45,046 nt of DNA from an uncultured Clostridia bacterium. Lineage in GTDB: Bacteria; Bacillota; Clostridia; Christensenellales; UBA1242. The stretch lies in NCBI GenBank assembly GCA_930990975.1, contig CAKNRR010000011.1:1-45046 (forward strand). The letters run 5' to 3'. Shown piece after piece: positions 15,752 to 24,833 of the stretch (within the stretch, counting starts at the first letter, position 1; each line of letters starts with the position of its first letter). The position numbers were made by a program, and so were the translations under genes. The notes below the pieces were generated by a model. The model was not told where the DNA came from and did not search any database. It saw only the letters and a program-made list of their open reading frames with translations.

Positions 15752-16651
15752 CTAAATTAAACTTTTATATTTGTCTTGATATAAATTCCAAGGCTCTGTG
15801 GTTTGATAGTAATTTAACAAATCACTATATACATAAATACTTTCTAAATTTGGACATCTTGAAAATGGCTGATATGCTGTTGTAGAACTTGCAACTACTT
15901 GATTTTTTGATAAAAATGTTACTGTTTTTAAATTATCGCACCCATTAAATGTGCCTAATGTCATTTTGGTTAAACTTGTAGATAGAACTACCGTTTCAAG
16001 ATTTTTACAATTAAAAAAAGCGTAAGGGTCAATTTGTTCAACAGTGCTTGGTAAAACTAATTTTTTTAAATTAGTTCCCCAAAATGAACTGTCACCAACC
16101 ACTTTAAGTCCTTCGCTAAATTCTATTTCTTCTAAATTTAAACAATCTCTAAATGCAAATAGTTCTATTCTTTCAATTGAACTTGGTAATATAATTTTCT
16201 TTATTTGTTTATTGCCTTCAAAAGCTTCTCGTGAAATTGATGTTATTTGAATATCCCTACCTTCAACAAAACTAGGTTTATCTATTGAATAATCGTATTT
16301 CCAAGGATATTGTTGAGAATAAATTTGATTATAGAAATCATAATATCCATCGGCCCCGGTAGTATAATGTTCTTGTAAAAAATCAAAAGCTTCACTTCTA
16401 TTATTAAATGTTATACTTCCACTAAAATTTGTTGTTTCACCATAAGAATAAGAAAATGGTATTTCAACAACTTCATCACTACCAGAATATTTTGTTATTG
16501 TATTTCCACTAAATTCAAATCCTTCAACTGCAATAGTTGGTTCTAATTTCTCAAATGTTACTCTTTGCGTAAAAGCATATATAAACAAACAAAATACACC
16601 AAACAAAAGAATTAGTTGTCCCCAAGACATTATGGATTTTGTCTTTCCCAT
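15752..16651 (-). CDS. Membrane-anchored BspA-type leucine-rich repeat protein
   Basis: A 299-aa protein with an N-terminal membrane anchor (residues 9-26, SWGQLILLFGVFCLFIYAF). After a beta-rich region come about five LRR_5/BspA-type repeats (residues 133-285), seen as F-x-G/D-C/N-x-x-L-x-x-I/V-x-L/F-P-S-x-x-x-x-I, for example NLEEIEFSEGLKVVGDSSF. Such repeats act in adhesion or protein binding outside the cell. It is unusual inside a run of cytoplasmic ICE accessory genes and may act at the donor-recipient contact. GAGG lies before the ATG. The anchor has no lipobox. Confidence 0.85.
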   Translation of the reverse strand: MGKTKSIMSWGQLILLFGVFCLFIYAFTQRVTFEKLEPTIAVEGFEFSGNTITKYSGSDEVVEIPFSYSYGETTNFSGSITFNNRSEAFDFLQEHYTTGADGYYDFYNQIYSQQYPWKYDYSIDKPSFVEGRDIQITSISREAFEGNKQIKKIILPSSIERIELFAFRDCLNLEEIEFSEGLKVVGDSSFWGTNLKKLVLPSTVEQIDPYAFFNCKNLETVVLSTSLTKMTLGTFNGCDNLKTVTFLSKNQVVASSTTAYQPFSRCPNLESIYVYSDLLNYYQTTEPWNLYQDKYKSLI

Positions 16652-16660
16652 AATGCGACC

Positions 16661-17245
16661 TCACATATAATTTTCTTGTTTCTTTAACATTTCATCAAAT
16701 AGAAAATCGTATTTATGTTCACTTCGTTCTTTCATTTCATCAAACATTTCTTTCATAGATGTCAATTCAAAAACGTCCATACACTCTATATTTTCATCGT
16801 TTTCATCTGTTATTTCAAATCCATAATATTGTGGGTAACCACTTAACCAATTATCATATTCTTCAACTTCGGTTTCAATCATAGTCCTACAAACATCATA
16901 ACTACCTATATCTTCTGCCATATTATGTTGTCTTAATGTTTCTTTCAATATATAAGCATATCCAACTTTCCCACTATCCCAAGGGTCTTGAAAATCGTGT
17001 GTTGATATGGTAAGTCCAGAATGGTCTAGTAGATAAAGTGGCAAAATACATGCCACTTTATCTTTATTTTTGTTATACCATTCGTTAAAATCTTCCCATG
17101 ATTTGAAATCGTGTTTGTCTCCTAATGAGTATCTTCTATGAAAACAAACCATAGTCGTAACATTAGTATCTTTGTAATATTCTCTTGGGTCCTCAATATC
17201 ATCTTCAAAAATTCGTAATGTCAAACCTTTTCTCTTTATTTCCAT
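16661..17245 (-). CDS. Hypothetical ICE/plasmid accessory protein
   Basis: A 194-aa acidic protein. Distinct segments are MVCFHRRYSLGDKHDF, then DHSGLTIST and DPWDSGKVGYAYI. I recall this combination from proteins of plasmids, phages and ICEs with no assigned function. The C-terminus is helical and charged. GGAG sits eight bases before the ATG. It follows the DUF3846 gene within one base and probably belongs to the same transcript. Confidence 0.7.
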   Translation of the reverse strand: MEIKRKGLTLRIFEDDIEDPREYYKDTNVTTMVCFHRRYSLGDKHDFKSWEDFNEWYNKNKDKVACILPLYLLDHSGLTISTHDFQDPWDSGKVGYAYILKETLRQHNMAEDIGSYDVCRTMIETEVEEYDNWLSGYPQYYGFEITDENDENIECMDVFELTSMKEMFDEMKERSEHKYDFLFDEMLKKQENYM

Positions 17246-17246
17246 A

Positions 17247-17666
17247 TTACATCTCCGCCATTTGTTTCTTATATTTTTTGTATTGATTTTTCATAAATGG
17301 TTCCAAAATATAGAAATCTTTATATAAGTCTAACCCAACCGGAATTTCAAAAGTTTTGATATATTTTTTGCAAAATTCAATTGCCTTTTCAGGTATATCA
17401 ACACTTTCACCTTCTTCTGGGTCAAATCCCACCATATAACAAGTTCCGACAACACAATCTTCATATTCTGGCAACCAAAAGTTTCCTTCAAGGTTATTTA
17501 GTTTACCTTCTTCATTAACAAACAAATCTACATTTTCAAGTCCCGGAAATTCTACACACTCAATATATCCCCCAACGATTTCTTGAAATGTTTCCAACTT
17601 ATTTTCGACTTCTTCAACATAAGGTTCTTGTCCGGGTTTTTTAATTAACACTTTAACCTTGTCCAT
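17247..17666 (-). CDS. DUF3846 family protein
   Basis: A 139-aa protein matching the DUF3846 pattern: KVLIKKPGQEPYVEEVEN, then LETFQEIVGGYIECVEF and a Gly-rich acidic region (VVGTCYMVGFDPEEGE). This family is frequent in Gram-positive conjugative elements, with no known function. The ATG at 17666 is preferred over the upstream GTG because AGGAGG lies seven bases in front. It overlaps the end of the next upstream gene by 14 bases. Confidence 0.8.
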   Translation of the reverse strand: MDKVKVLIKKPGQEPYVEEVENKLETFQEIVGGYIECVEFPGLENVDLFVNEEGKLNNLEGNFWLPEYEDCVVGTCYMVGFDPEEGESVDIPEKAIEFCKKYIKTFEIPVGLDLYKDFYILEPFMKNQYKKYKKQMAEM

Positions 17667-17898
17667 TACATCTCCTCCTAAAATCACAAAAACTTTTATA
17701 ATTCATAAGTTCCCAATTACTTGAATAAAAAGCTTGTTGAATTGATACAGCAAGTATAGGTTTAATAATTTTCTTTTGTTCTTCATCATAGTTTTTTAAA
17801 TCTTCTCTTATTGCTCGAAGTTTAGTCAATAAGTCTTGTTTTGATGAATAATCAATATCTTGCAAAATAAAAGCAAGTTCGCCTCCGATATTTAACAT
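17653..17898 (-). CDS. Hypothetical small helical protein
   Basis: An 81-aa protein, mostly helical, with the core LAFILQDIDYSSKQDLLTKL and a basic, cysteine-containing tail. No family is recognised. The open frame reaches 17967 inside the LtrC-like gene, but GAGGTGG lies seven bases before the ATG at 17898, and that start follows directly after the LtrC-like stop. Its end overlaps the DUF3846 gene. Confidence 0.6.
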   Translation of the reverse strand: MLNIGGELAFILQDIDYSSKQDLLTKLRAIREDLKNYDEEQKKIIKPILAVSIQQAFYSSNWELMNYKSFCDFRRRCNGQG

Positions 17899-17899
17899 A

Positions 17900-18904
17900 C
17901 TATTCCACCTCGCTTGTATTTTGTTTTGATTTGGTTTTAGTTGTTCTTTTTGCCTTTGGCCTATCACTTGCTTCTATATTTTCTTTATTTGTTGATTCCA
18001 CTTCTTTTTGACTTTGTTCTTTGGTATCTTTTTGTTTTGTTTCTTGATTTTGAGTTTTGTGTAAGTTCCTAATTGTGTATTCAATATTGCTTTCTACATT
18101 TGCAATAAGTTGTTTTGAAACAGAACGTATTTTTTGCAAATTGCCTTTAAAATCCTCCAACTGTTCATCACTTAAATTTTCTAATGACGAAAAGTCACAT
18201 TCTGGTAAATCAAGTCCTAATCTTGAATTAACTGCATAAATTGTTCCATACAATTCAACATCATCAATATTTGCAAGATTTTCTTTTTTAAGTCCATCAT
18301 AGTGTCGAGAATTTAAAGCCACAATAGAAACAGCTTTAATTAAAGTGTTTATTGTTTCATCTAATGTCATTCCATCTTTAATATGAATTTCTTTTTTTTC
18401 ATTATCTATCTGATAACTTTCTTCACAATCATCATAAACAAACTTATAGCCCTTTGCTGTGTATTCAAGTGCTTTTTTAGTGCAATCAAAATATTTTGCG
18501 ATTGTTTCTTTGTTTGTATTTAGATACTCATAGTTTTTGCCAACAGTTTGAGCAATATCAAACAAATATCCGACTTCAACTTTTAGTTTTTCTGTTCCGT
18601 CAGTGTAAATTTTCCCATTTTCTTCTTTAAATCCAAGATTATTTGAATAAATGTGATGAGAAATAATTTTAATTGCTTTTTCATCTTTTTTAATATTTCG
18701 TTTGTAGTAATTCCATTCTGTTAATCTTTTAACACATGTCGCATCTGGATTTTGCAACAAGATTAAAATGCTATTATCAACAGTTTGGTCAACGAAAACT
18801 CCAATATTTCTTAAAATAGATTTAACTTGTCCTTCTTTAATCAACTTTGAGTAATTATTTTGAACAGCTTTTGTTAAATCTTCTAATGTTATTAATTTAT
18901 CCAT
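17900..18904 (-). CDS. LtrC/ArdC-like single-stranded DNA-binding protein
   Basis: A 334-aa protein. Residues 40-100 (QTVDNSILILLQNP, LTEWNYYKRNIKKDEKAIKI) resemble the ArdC N-terminal ssDNA-binding domain, as in LtrC proteins of Gram-positive conjugative elements. The middle region lines up with the metallopeptidase part of ArdC-type proteins but shows no HExxH, so peptidase activity is unlikely. The tail is Lys/Gln/Glu-rich and probably disordered. Such proteins may coat and protect the transferred strand. Its ATG overlaps the VirB4 stop as TAATG. Confidence 0.65.
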   Translation of the reverse strand: MDKLITLEDLTKAVQNNYSKLIKEGQVKSILRNIGVFVDQTVDNSILILLQNPDATCVKRLTEWNYYKRNIKKDEKAIKIISHHIYSNNLGFKEENGKIYTDGTEKLKVEVGYLFDIAQTVGKNYEYLNTNKETIAKYFDCTKKALEYTAKGYKFVYDDCEESYQIDNEKKEIHIKDGMTLDETINTLIKAVSIVALNSRHYDGLKKENLANIDDVELYGTIYAVNSRLGLDLPECDFSSLENLSDEQLEDFKGNLQKIRSVSKQLIANVESNIEYTIRNLHKTQNQETKQKDTKEQSQKEVESTNKENIEASDRPKAKRTTKTKSKQNTSEVE

Positions 18905-21534
18905 TAATTATTCTCCTTATTTTCAAAAATTTGTTTTACAAGTGGTGTTGCCACTATTCTAATATTTGTTCTATTTGCTGGTCCACTTATCAAGAACGCA
19001 CTTCCTCTTGGCAAGTTAACTATGTTGTCAGTTTCATTTTCGTTAATCTGTCCTGCTTTTTCATACAACGTGCAAAGGTCCGTCATATCATTTGGCGATA
19101 GTGAAAAAATAAATGAATATTGACTAACATTTATAATTGCACTAGACTTTCTTGCAATTTCTGGACTTCCCACAAAGTCTTTAAGATTTTGTGTGATAAC
19201 AATTTGCATACCGTTATACTTTCTAATACGCTTTGCTAAGTTATACATAAAATCAAGAGCAATCGGGAATTTCTCATCAATAAACACATGTGCTTCATCT
19301 ATTGCTATGATTATTTTTCTATTAGCGTTGTAAAGCGTATTGTAATCTCTATTTTTAATGACTTCATTATCAAGCCATTTGAGAACCAAAAGCATTTGTG
19401 CATTTCCTATAACATTGTTTTTGTTTGCAAGTAATTTTTGAAAATTAAAACAAACAAAATTCTCTTGTGGCGCAAATGTTGTTGGTCCATTCCAAAGTGC
19501 ACTATTTCTTCCACCTTTCTTAAATTTGGAAATGTAATTTGATAAAACTTTATAACAAGACAAGTTGTATTCATCTTTCTCGTTTTTCATTCTTCTATCA
19601 ATTTCATCGCCTAAATCTTGGAATGTAGGATAATCTTTTGCACTTAGTTTTGTTAAGTCTGTATTTGCATTTATGTTCTTTTTGGCATATACATCAACAA
19701 TAGTTTTGTTTAAAAGTTCCAAACTATCACTATTTATACCTTGTAATATTAACCTAAAAAATTCTTCTAAAAATTGTAGATGAGAGTAAAAAGAATTGTT
19801 TGTCCCATCGCTATTTTCATCATCTAAACTAACAATAATATGAAAAGGATTTATTCTTCCTTCTTTTGCACTTGATACATCTAAAACTTTTCCATATAAG
19901 TTTTTTGTTAAATTGGTATATTCGTTTTCCGGATCCAAAATAAATATTTTCGCATTATCACTAGCAAGCTGAGCTAGTAACATTTTAGTTGCATAAGATT
20001 TACCTGAACCGGGTTTACCAATAATGACTGTATTAGAATTAACTCTTTCTTCATCTCGTCTAAAAAAGTCAACAAATGTTGGCAATTGATTCTCTCCTAT
20101 CAAAAGACCATTATCATCGAGAATTGCATTGCTTACAAAAGGAAAACAAGACGCAATTATAGATGAGTTAAAACCTCTTGAAATATTTGTTTTGTTGTAA
20201 TTATTTATGTTAGATGAAAAATAACTTTCAATCTGACGACCGAACATTTCACTATACTTAAAGCCAAACTCTCTCAATTTTCTTCTTACATACTTTTTGT
20301 TTTCCACATTTTTGTCAACATCATAACTTGTGACAATAAGGGTTGTGTCAAAGAACACTTCATTGTCATTTTGTAATCCTTCAAGCAAAATTTGTAAGCT
20401 TTCAAGATGAGTTTGCCTGTCAATTTGCGAACTCGCTTTGCCGAGTGTGTTTTGAGAAAGGATTTCATTTATTGCGTTATCAATTCGCTTAATGGCCTTA
20501 TATTTCTCAACGGGTTTACATTTCATCACAACCTTTGTGTTGGGAATATCAAACAACTGTTGACCCCAAGCGTTTTCCACTTTTAATGGGAAATCCGTTA
20601 TTACAAAGTGGGTTAAAATCTTACCATTTTGTTTTGTCGATAATGTTTTAAACTGAACACTCTCGGGGTATATGTGTTGCATATATTCTTTTGAAGAATA
20701 GTTATCAAATTCTCTTTCATCAAAGTCTTTATCATAGGAATATTTTAGGAAGATAGCAAGTTCTTTATCATTAAGTCTTTTTGCTTCCAGATTTCCATTG
20801 TTAAGGGTTTGTTCAATGATTTCAAGCGAGTTTTCAAGACTTTGTTTTGAAATGTCGTGCAAGGCGATATAATAAGCACTTGCATATATTTTTTCGTTTG
20901 TGTTTAAAGTTTCAATTAAGTTCATTCTATCTTCAATAACTTCAACTCTTTTTCTAAACTCATTTTCGGTTAGATTTTTATTCTCATTCTCTGCAATAAG
21001 TTTTTGTATTCTGTTAAGTTCATTGTTAAGATAGTTATCGAAAATAATTGGTTTTTCAAGTTTTATGATGTCATATTCTTGAAATAATCCTACATTTTTT
21101 AATGTGTTTGAAACAATACCTTCAATTAAAAAGTTTTGCTTGTTTTCAGAGAGCATATTAAATTCAATAGGTTTAATTTCAATAACACCAGTAAAACTTC
21201 CGTCTTTTTGATTTATGCAATTATCTTTAATACTTGCATAAGGGATAATTGTGCTTATATGTGTGCCTTTTTTGTTTTTATAAAAACTTTTCTTTGCAAC
21301 ACCAAATTTAACTGCAAATCCTAACGCTTGATAAAGTTTAATATCTCCAATTGGGATATACATTGGTGCTGTCACGAATAGCACAACCATTGCAAGCACA
21401 TATTTATTCGGCAAATTGCTTGTGACGATTAGGGCAATAAAGGCAAGGGCAATAATGCCTAATATTACATCGTAAATGCCGATGCCTTTATAGAACTGCA
21501 ATTTAACCTTCGTGTTTTTCGGTATTATCCGCAT
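18904..21534 (-). CDS. VirB4-type conjugation ATPase with fused N-terminal membrane region
   Basis: An 876-aa type IV secretion ATPase. The first 75 residues contain two membrane helices (GIYDVILGIIALAFIALIV, YVLAMVVLFVTAPMYIPIG), resembling a fused PrgI/VirB3-like part. Walker A is IIGKPGSGKSYAT near residue 508, followed by FILDPENEYTNL. Walker B is IIIAIDEAHVFID near 748, followed by IVITQNLKDF. It powers assembly of the transfer channel and substrate transfer. GGAG precedes the ATG, and the gene overlaps the upstream membrane protein by 32 bases. Motifs are intact. Confidence 0.93.
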   Translation of the reverse strand: MRIIPKNTKVKLQFYKGIGIYDVILGIIALAFIALIVTSNLPNKYVLAMVVLFVTAPMYIPIGDIKLYQALGFAVKFGVAKKSFYKNKKGTHISTIIPYASIKDNCINQKDGSFTGVIEIKPIEFNMLSENKQNFLIEGIVSNTLKNVGLFQEYDIIKLEKPIIFDNYLNNELNRIQKLIAENENKNLTENEFRKRVEVIEDRMNLIETLNTNEKIYASAYYIALHDISKQSLENSLEIIEQTLNNGNLEAKRLNDKELAIFLKYSYDKDFDEREFDNYSSKEYMQHIYPESVQFKTLSTKQNGKILTHFVITDFPLKVENAWGQQLFDIPNTKVVMKCKPVEKYKAIKRIDNAINEILSQNTLGKASSQIDRQTHLESLQILLEGLQNDNEVFFDTTLIVTSYDVDKNVENKKYVRRKLREFGFKYSEMFGRQIESYFSSNINNYNKTNISRGFNSSIIASCFPFVSNAILDDNGLLIGENQLPTFVDFFRRDEERVNSNTVIIGKPGSGKSYATKMLLAQLASDNAKIFILDPENEYTNLTKNLYGKVLDVSSAKEGRINPFHIIVSLDDENSDGTNNSFYSHLQFLEEFFRLILQGINSDSLELLNKTIVDVYAKKNINANTDLTKLSAKDYPTFQDLGDEIDRRMKNEKDEYNLSCYKVLSNYISKFKKGGRNSALWNGPTTFAPQENFVCFNFQKLLANKNNVIGNAQMLLVLKWLDNEVIKNRDYNTLYNANRKIIIAIDEAHVFIDEKFPIALDFMYNLAKRIRKYNGMQIVITQNLKDFVGSPEIARKSSAIINVSQYSFIFSLSPNDMTDLCTLYEKAGQINENETDNIVNLPRGSAFLISGPANRTNIRIVATPLVKQIFENKENN

Positions 21535-22396
21535 TGTTCTGCTCCTTTATTAAAATTGATTTTCCTTGGGCATGATTTATAAAACTATCACCTTTAACAA
21601 CGTTCTTTGCTCTTGGAATAATGTTCTTTGTCATTCCAACAATTCCACCAGTGGTAAGGTCTTTAATCATACCAATAGGCATTGTGGCAATACGTGTTGG
21701 CATACCTCCGTATTTAGCAAGTTTACTCGGTTCAGTTGCTTTATTGAGATATGTTTTACTTGGCGTTGCGCCAAACGATGATTTAAGTCCAGAGATTGAA
21801 GAACGGGTTGATTTCTTCGTGTCAACAAATCTTTTTCCACCAAGAATTGCTCCACCAATTGTTGCTCCTGTCGCCATAGTTGCTCTTGCAATATTTCCAC
21901 CTGTTCTCATATTTGCAAGTAGTTGCTGTGTTTCATGACCACCGGCTTCACTACCTGTTAATTGAGCTATAACAATATTTGCTTTTGTTACTGCAAATGC
22001 TCCACCTATTAAGAACAGAATTTTTACAATTCCATTTTTAAAACTATCAGTGAAAAATGTTATTTGTTGAACCTGTGGAATTATGATAAAAAACAAATTC
22101 ATTGAAAGTATAATTCCATAAGCGCCTAAAACTTTTGCTATTGTCATTTCCTTCCAAATTCTAAATCTATTTCCATCATCAACCGGAATAGTGCTAACAC
22201 TAATTGGCGAAATTATAAACAAAAGAACTATGTCAAATATTCTTTGAATAAAGGTTACTGCACTCAATAACAAACAAGTGGTTATAATTATCTCAATTGA
22301 ACCACTATAAAGCCACCTTGCAACAGAAATTCCTAGTAAAAATATTATAAACGGATAAAATAAAAACCTAAAATTTACAACTTTTTTCTTTTGCAT
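21503..22396 (-). CDS. VirB6-like conjugation membrane protein, possibly N-terminally truncated
   Basis: About 297 aa with four or five membrane helices in the first 150 residues, including IFDIVLLFIISPISVSTIPVD followed by DGNRFRIWKEMTI. This resembles the large transmembrane proteins of Gram-positive and mycoplasma ICEs (Mbov_0396-like, VirB6 role). A Gly/Ala-rich region and a basic soluble tail follow. Those proteins are usually much longer with more N-terminal helices. Here neither the ATG at 22396 nor the TTG at 22423 has a good ribosome binding site, and a stop closes the frame just upstream. The N-terminus may have been lost where the inverted lipoprotein gene now lies. Confidence 0.7.
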   Translation of the reverse strand: MQKKKVVNFRFLFYPFIIFLLGISVARWLYSGSIEIIITTCLLLSAVTFIQRIFDIVLLFIISPISVSTIPVDDGNRFRIWKEMTIAKVLGAYGIILSMNLFFIIIPQVQQITFFTDSFKNGIVKILFLIGGAFAVTKANIVIAQLTGSEAGGHETQQLLANMRTGGNIARATMATGATIGGAILGGKRFVDTKKSTRSSISGLKSSFGATPSKTYLNKATEPSKLAKYGGMPTRIATMPIGMIKDLTTGGIVGMTKNIIPRAKNVVKGDSFINHAQGKSILIKEQNNADNTEKHEG

Positions 22397-22534
22397 ATTC
22401 CAATTCGAAATATATTTTAGCAAAAGTTTAATATAAAATTAAATGTTTTTACATTAATTTATTAAATTTTCTTCTAAAAATCATAAAATTGAAAATCTTT
22501 AAGAATTTACTCCAAACATTTTTGAATTAAACTA

Positions 22535-22562
22535 TTGATTTTTATTTTGTTTGTGATATAAT
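22535..22562 (+). promoter_or_regulatory. Promoter of the lipoprotein gene
   Basis: TTGATT (22535-22540) and TATAAT (22557-22562) are 16 bases apart, with an extended TGA before the -10. It faces right, 23 bases from the ATG, with GGGG as ribosome binding site. It lies in the divergent gap with the VirB6-like gene, for which no clear promoter could be found. Confidence 0.8.
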
Positions 22563-22585
22563 ATAGGCGATAAGGGGGATTATTT

Positions 22586-24796
22586 ATGACAAAACAAACA
22601 AACAACATACAAGGTGTTGTAAAAGATCGCAAACCAAAAAGACTTGCATTTAAAAATAAAATAATTGCTGGCATTCTTGCTCTTGGTCTTGCATTTGGAC
22701 TTGGTGCAACATTAACTGCATGTGGACCTGATGAACCTACTCCACCACCAGTTACTATTTCAAATGTTACACAACTTGTTCAAGAATATGATGAACAAAC
22801 TGATAAATTCTTAAATAATGAAGTTCTTGAAGATGCAGTTAAATATTCAACAGGAACGTATGATGAAGAGAAATTACTTGATGCAACATACGATTTAGGA
22901 GATGGAAATAGCAAGACATTAAACTCTGTAAAAGTAATTTTTACATATAAAGATGGAGACGATCGTTTATATAATGTTAATGAAATGAAATTTGAAACAA
23001 GTATTGATTTAGGTAAAATAGCAAATTATGACCAAAATCAGACAGAACTTGCTCAAATTGCAGATGACGCAACAATATCAAATCAATACACAACAACTTA
23101 TAATGTAATTGAAAGTGTCCAAAACGATAAACTTGCAGAAGCAATTTACAAAAATGTAGTAAAATCAAACGAAACTGCAACTCACTTAACATTAAAAAAT
23201 AATGGAGAAATTTATTTCGCATTGGGAGGAAGCACAAAAGTATCATTGTGTAATCAATATGAACTTGTTGCTCAAACAAATTCATCTGTAAAATCTTATG
23301 ATTTAGTTATTAAACAACAAGATAGCATTGAAGATATGATTTCAAGTTTATCAAATCCTAATAATTATAAACTTAGAGAAACAAGAGATATTGAAAATAT
23401 AGAAACATCTGTCGTATATAAAGAATATGAAAAAGAAAATGTTGATGTTCCACCTCCAGTAGAAGAAATTGATAACATTGGCGAACTTTTAAAAGATCAT
23501 GCTACTGAAACATATGCATTCTTAAACAAACAAACAGAAAAAGCAGTGGAAAAAATTGTTGGTGAATATAACAAGCAAAATGTAAAAGCAGTAAGATATG
23601 ACATCGGAGATAACAGTAAGGAAGAACTTAACAATGTAAAAGTTGAAATTGTTGTTGCAGATCCTAGTGTTGAAGGAAAAGAAACTTATTATAGAGCAAC
23701 CGTAAACTTTGCCTCACCTGTTGATTTGAATGAAATTGCTGAAAATGGTGAAAATACAGTAGCAGAAGTTGAAAATGCAAATATTGAAGATACTTTTGAA
23801 TATAATGCAAAAGAAATGTATTTCAGACAAGGAATTGTAGATGCTCTTATGGAAATTGCTGGAGTAAATGAAAATGACGGACACGTTATGGTAGACTTTG
23901 GTGCAGACAATGCTGGAGAAACAACATTTACAATGCTTGTAAGTTCAGAAGCAGGTGTAACTGAATATGATATAACCGTTGCTACAGGAACAAATGAAGC
24001 AGAAACAATTCAAAACATCAAAGATGCAGGAATAATGGATAATGAACAAAGCGTTATTATATTTAACAATGCTTACACTGAACAAGAATATAAAGAACAA
24101 GAATATACAATTGAAAATATTGAAGAAGCACTTGAATATTATTCTGAGCAAATCAATGCAAACCTTCAAACTATTTATGACGCTGTTATAAATAAATTCG
24201 GAAGAGGTTATGAAGTAAATTCTTATAAAATTGACTTAGGTGAAGTTGTTGATGGAAAAATTTCAAATATTAAATTTGGCATCTCATATACAGATCCAAG
24301 AAACGATAATAATGGATATAGAATTTATAATGTTACACTTCCAACTGAAATTACTGTTAATAATTTGTTAGATAAATCTGTTATAGAAAATTTAAAATTA
24401 TCTGATGATAATATAAAACAAGAATATAGTTATATATATAATCCAGCAACACAAGGCGATAAAGATGACTTTATTAAAGCAGTTGTAAATAAATTTGACC
24501 CAGATTTTAATCTTGAAAGTGAAGATGTTAAATTAATTTATACAGATAATGGATCAACTCTAGATGACGATTATGGCACATGTAGAAATTTTAAAATCGT
24601 TGCAATTTCAAATGAAGGAGTAAGACAATATAGCATTATCACACCTAATATTCAAGACTCTGAACTTATTGATTATATTTCAAGAGATGCTTTCAAATTA
24701 AATGGTAAAGTTGAACTTGACTTCTTTGATAATCAAATCAATGTTGAAGTTGAAAATGAAGCAGAACAAGCAAACTATGACGAATATGATTTATAA
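22586..24796 (+). CDS. Lipoprotein with three tandem repeats
   Basis: A 736-aa surface lipoprotein. After a basic N-terminus comes a hydrophobic stretch and the lipobox LTAC (Cys near residue 47), so the mature protein is anchored through a lipid on Cys, followed by a Pro-rich linker. The rest is three diverged repeats of about 215-235 aa starting near residues 56, 292 and 507. Each has a helical Phe-Leu/Asn-Leu segment (DKFLNNEVLEDAV, YAFLNKQTEKAVE, NANLQTIYDAVI), a Tyr-Asp/Lys-x-Asp-[LI]-Gly strand and an [IV]-x-x-[TA]-Y-x-D strand. The family is not recognised. It is the only long plus-strand gene and splits the transfer operon. It could be an adhesin or an exclusion protein. Confidence 0.85.
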   Translation: MTKQTNNIQGVVKDRKPKRLAFKNKIIAGILALGLAFGLGATLTACGPDEPTPPPVTISNVTQLVQEYDEQTDKFLNNEVLEDAVKYSTGTYDEEKLLDATYDLGDGNSKTLNSVKVIFTYKDGDDRLYNVNEMKFETSIDLGKIANYDQNQTELAQIADDATISNQYTTTYNVIESVQNDKLAEAIYKNVVKSNETATHLTLKNNGEIYFALGGSTKVSLCNQYELVAQTNSSVKSYDLVIKQQDSIEDMISSLSNPNNYKLRETRDIENIETSVVYKEYEKENVDVPPPVEEIDNIGELLKDHATETYAFLNKQTEKAVEKIVGEYNKQNVKAVRYDIGDNSKEELNNVKVEIVVADPSVEGKETYYRATVNFASPVDLNEIAENGENTVAEVENANIEDTFEYNAKEMYFRQGIVDALMEIAGVNENDGHVMVDFGADNAGETTFTMLVSSEAGVTEYDITVATGTNEAETIQNIKDAGIMDNEQSVIIFNNAYTEQEYKEQEYTIENIEEALEYYSEQINANLQTIYDAVINKFGRGYEVNSYKIDLGEVVDGKISNIKFGISYTDPRNDNNGYRIYNVTLPTEITVNNLLDKSVIENLKLSDDNIKQEYSYIYNPATQGDKDDFIKAVVNKFDPDFNLESEDVKLIYTDNGSTLDDDYGTCRNFKIVAISNEGVRQYSIITPNIQDSELIDYISRDAFKLNGKVELDFFDNQINVEVENEAEQANYDEYDL
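22751..24793 (+). repeat. Three tandem protein repeats within the lipoprotein gene
   Basis: Units at about 22751-23455, 23459-24100 and 24104-24793 encode related domains in the same order of motifs. DNA identity between units is low, so this is an old duplication and not a recent array. Confidence 0.65.
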
Positions 24797-24804
24797 ACAT
24801 AGTA

Positions 24805-24833
24805 AAAAAGAGTGAGGATAATTCACTCTTTTT
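24805..24833 (+). terminator. Terminator of the lipoprotein gene
   Basis: AAAAAGAGTGA (24805-24815) pairs with TCACTCTTTTT (24823-24833) around a 7-base loop, followed by more Ts. It lies nine bases after the stop codon. Confidence 0.85.

Noticed and set aside
21566-21938. Overlapping open frames on the plus strand inside the VirB6-like gene
   Set aside because: They are shadows of a membrane-protein gene with correct coding features on the minus strand. Their composition is not protein-like and no ribosome binding site precedes them.
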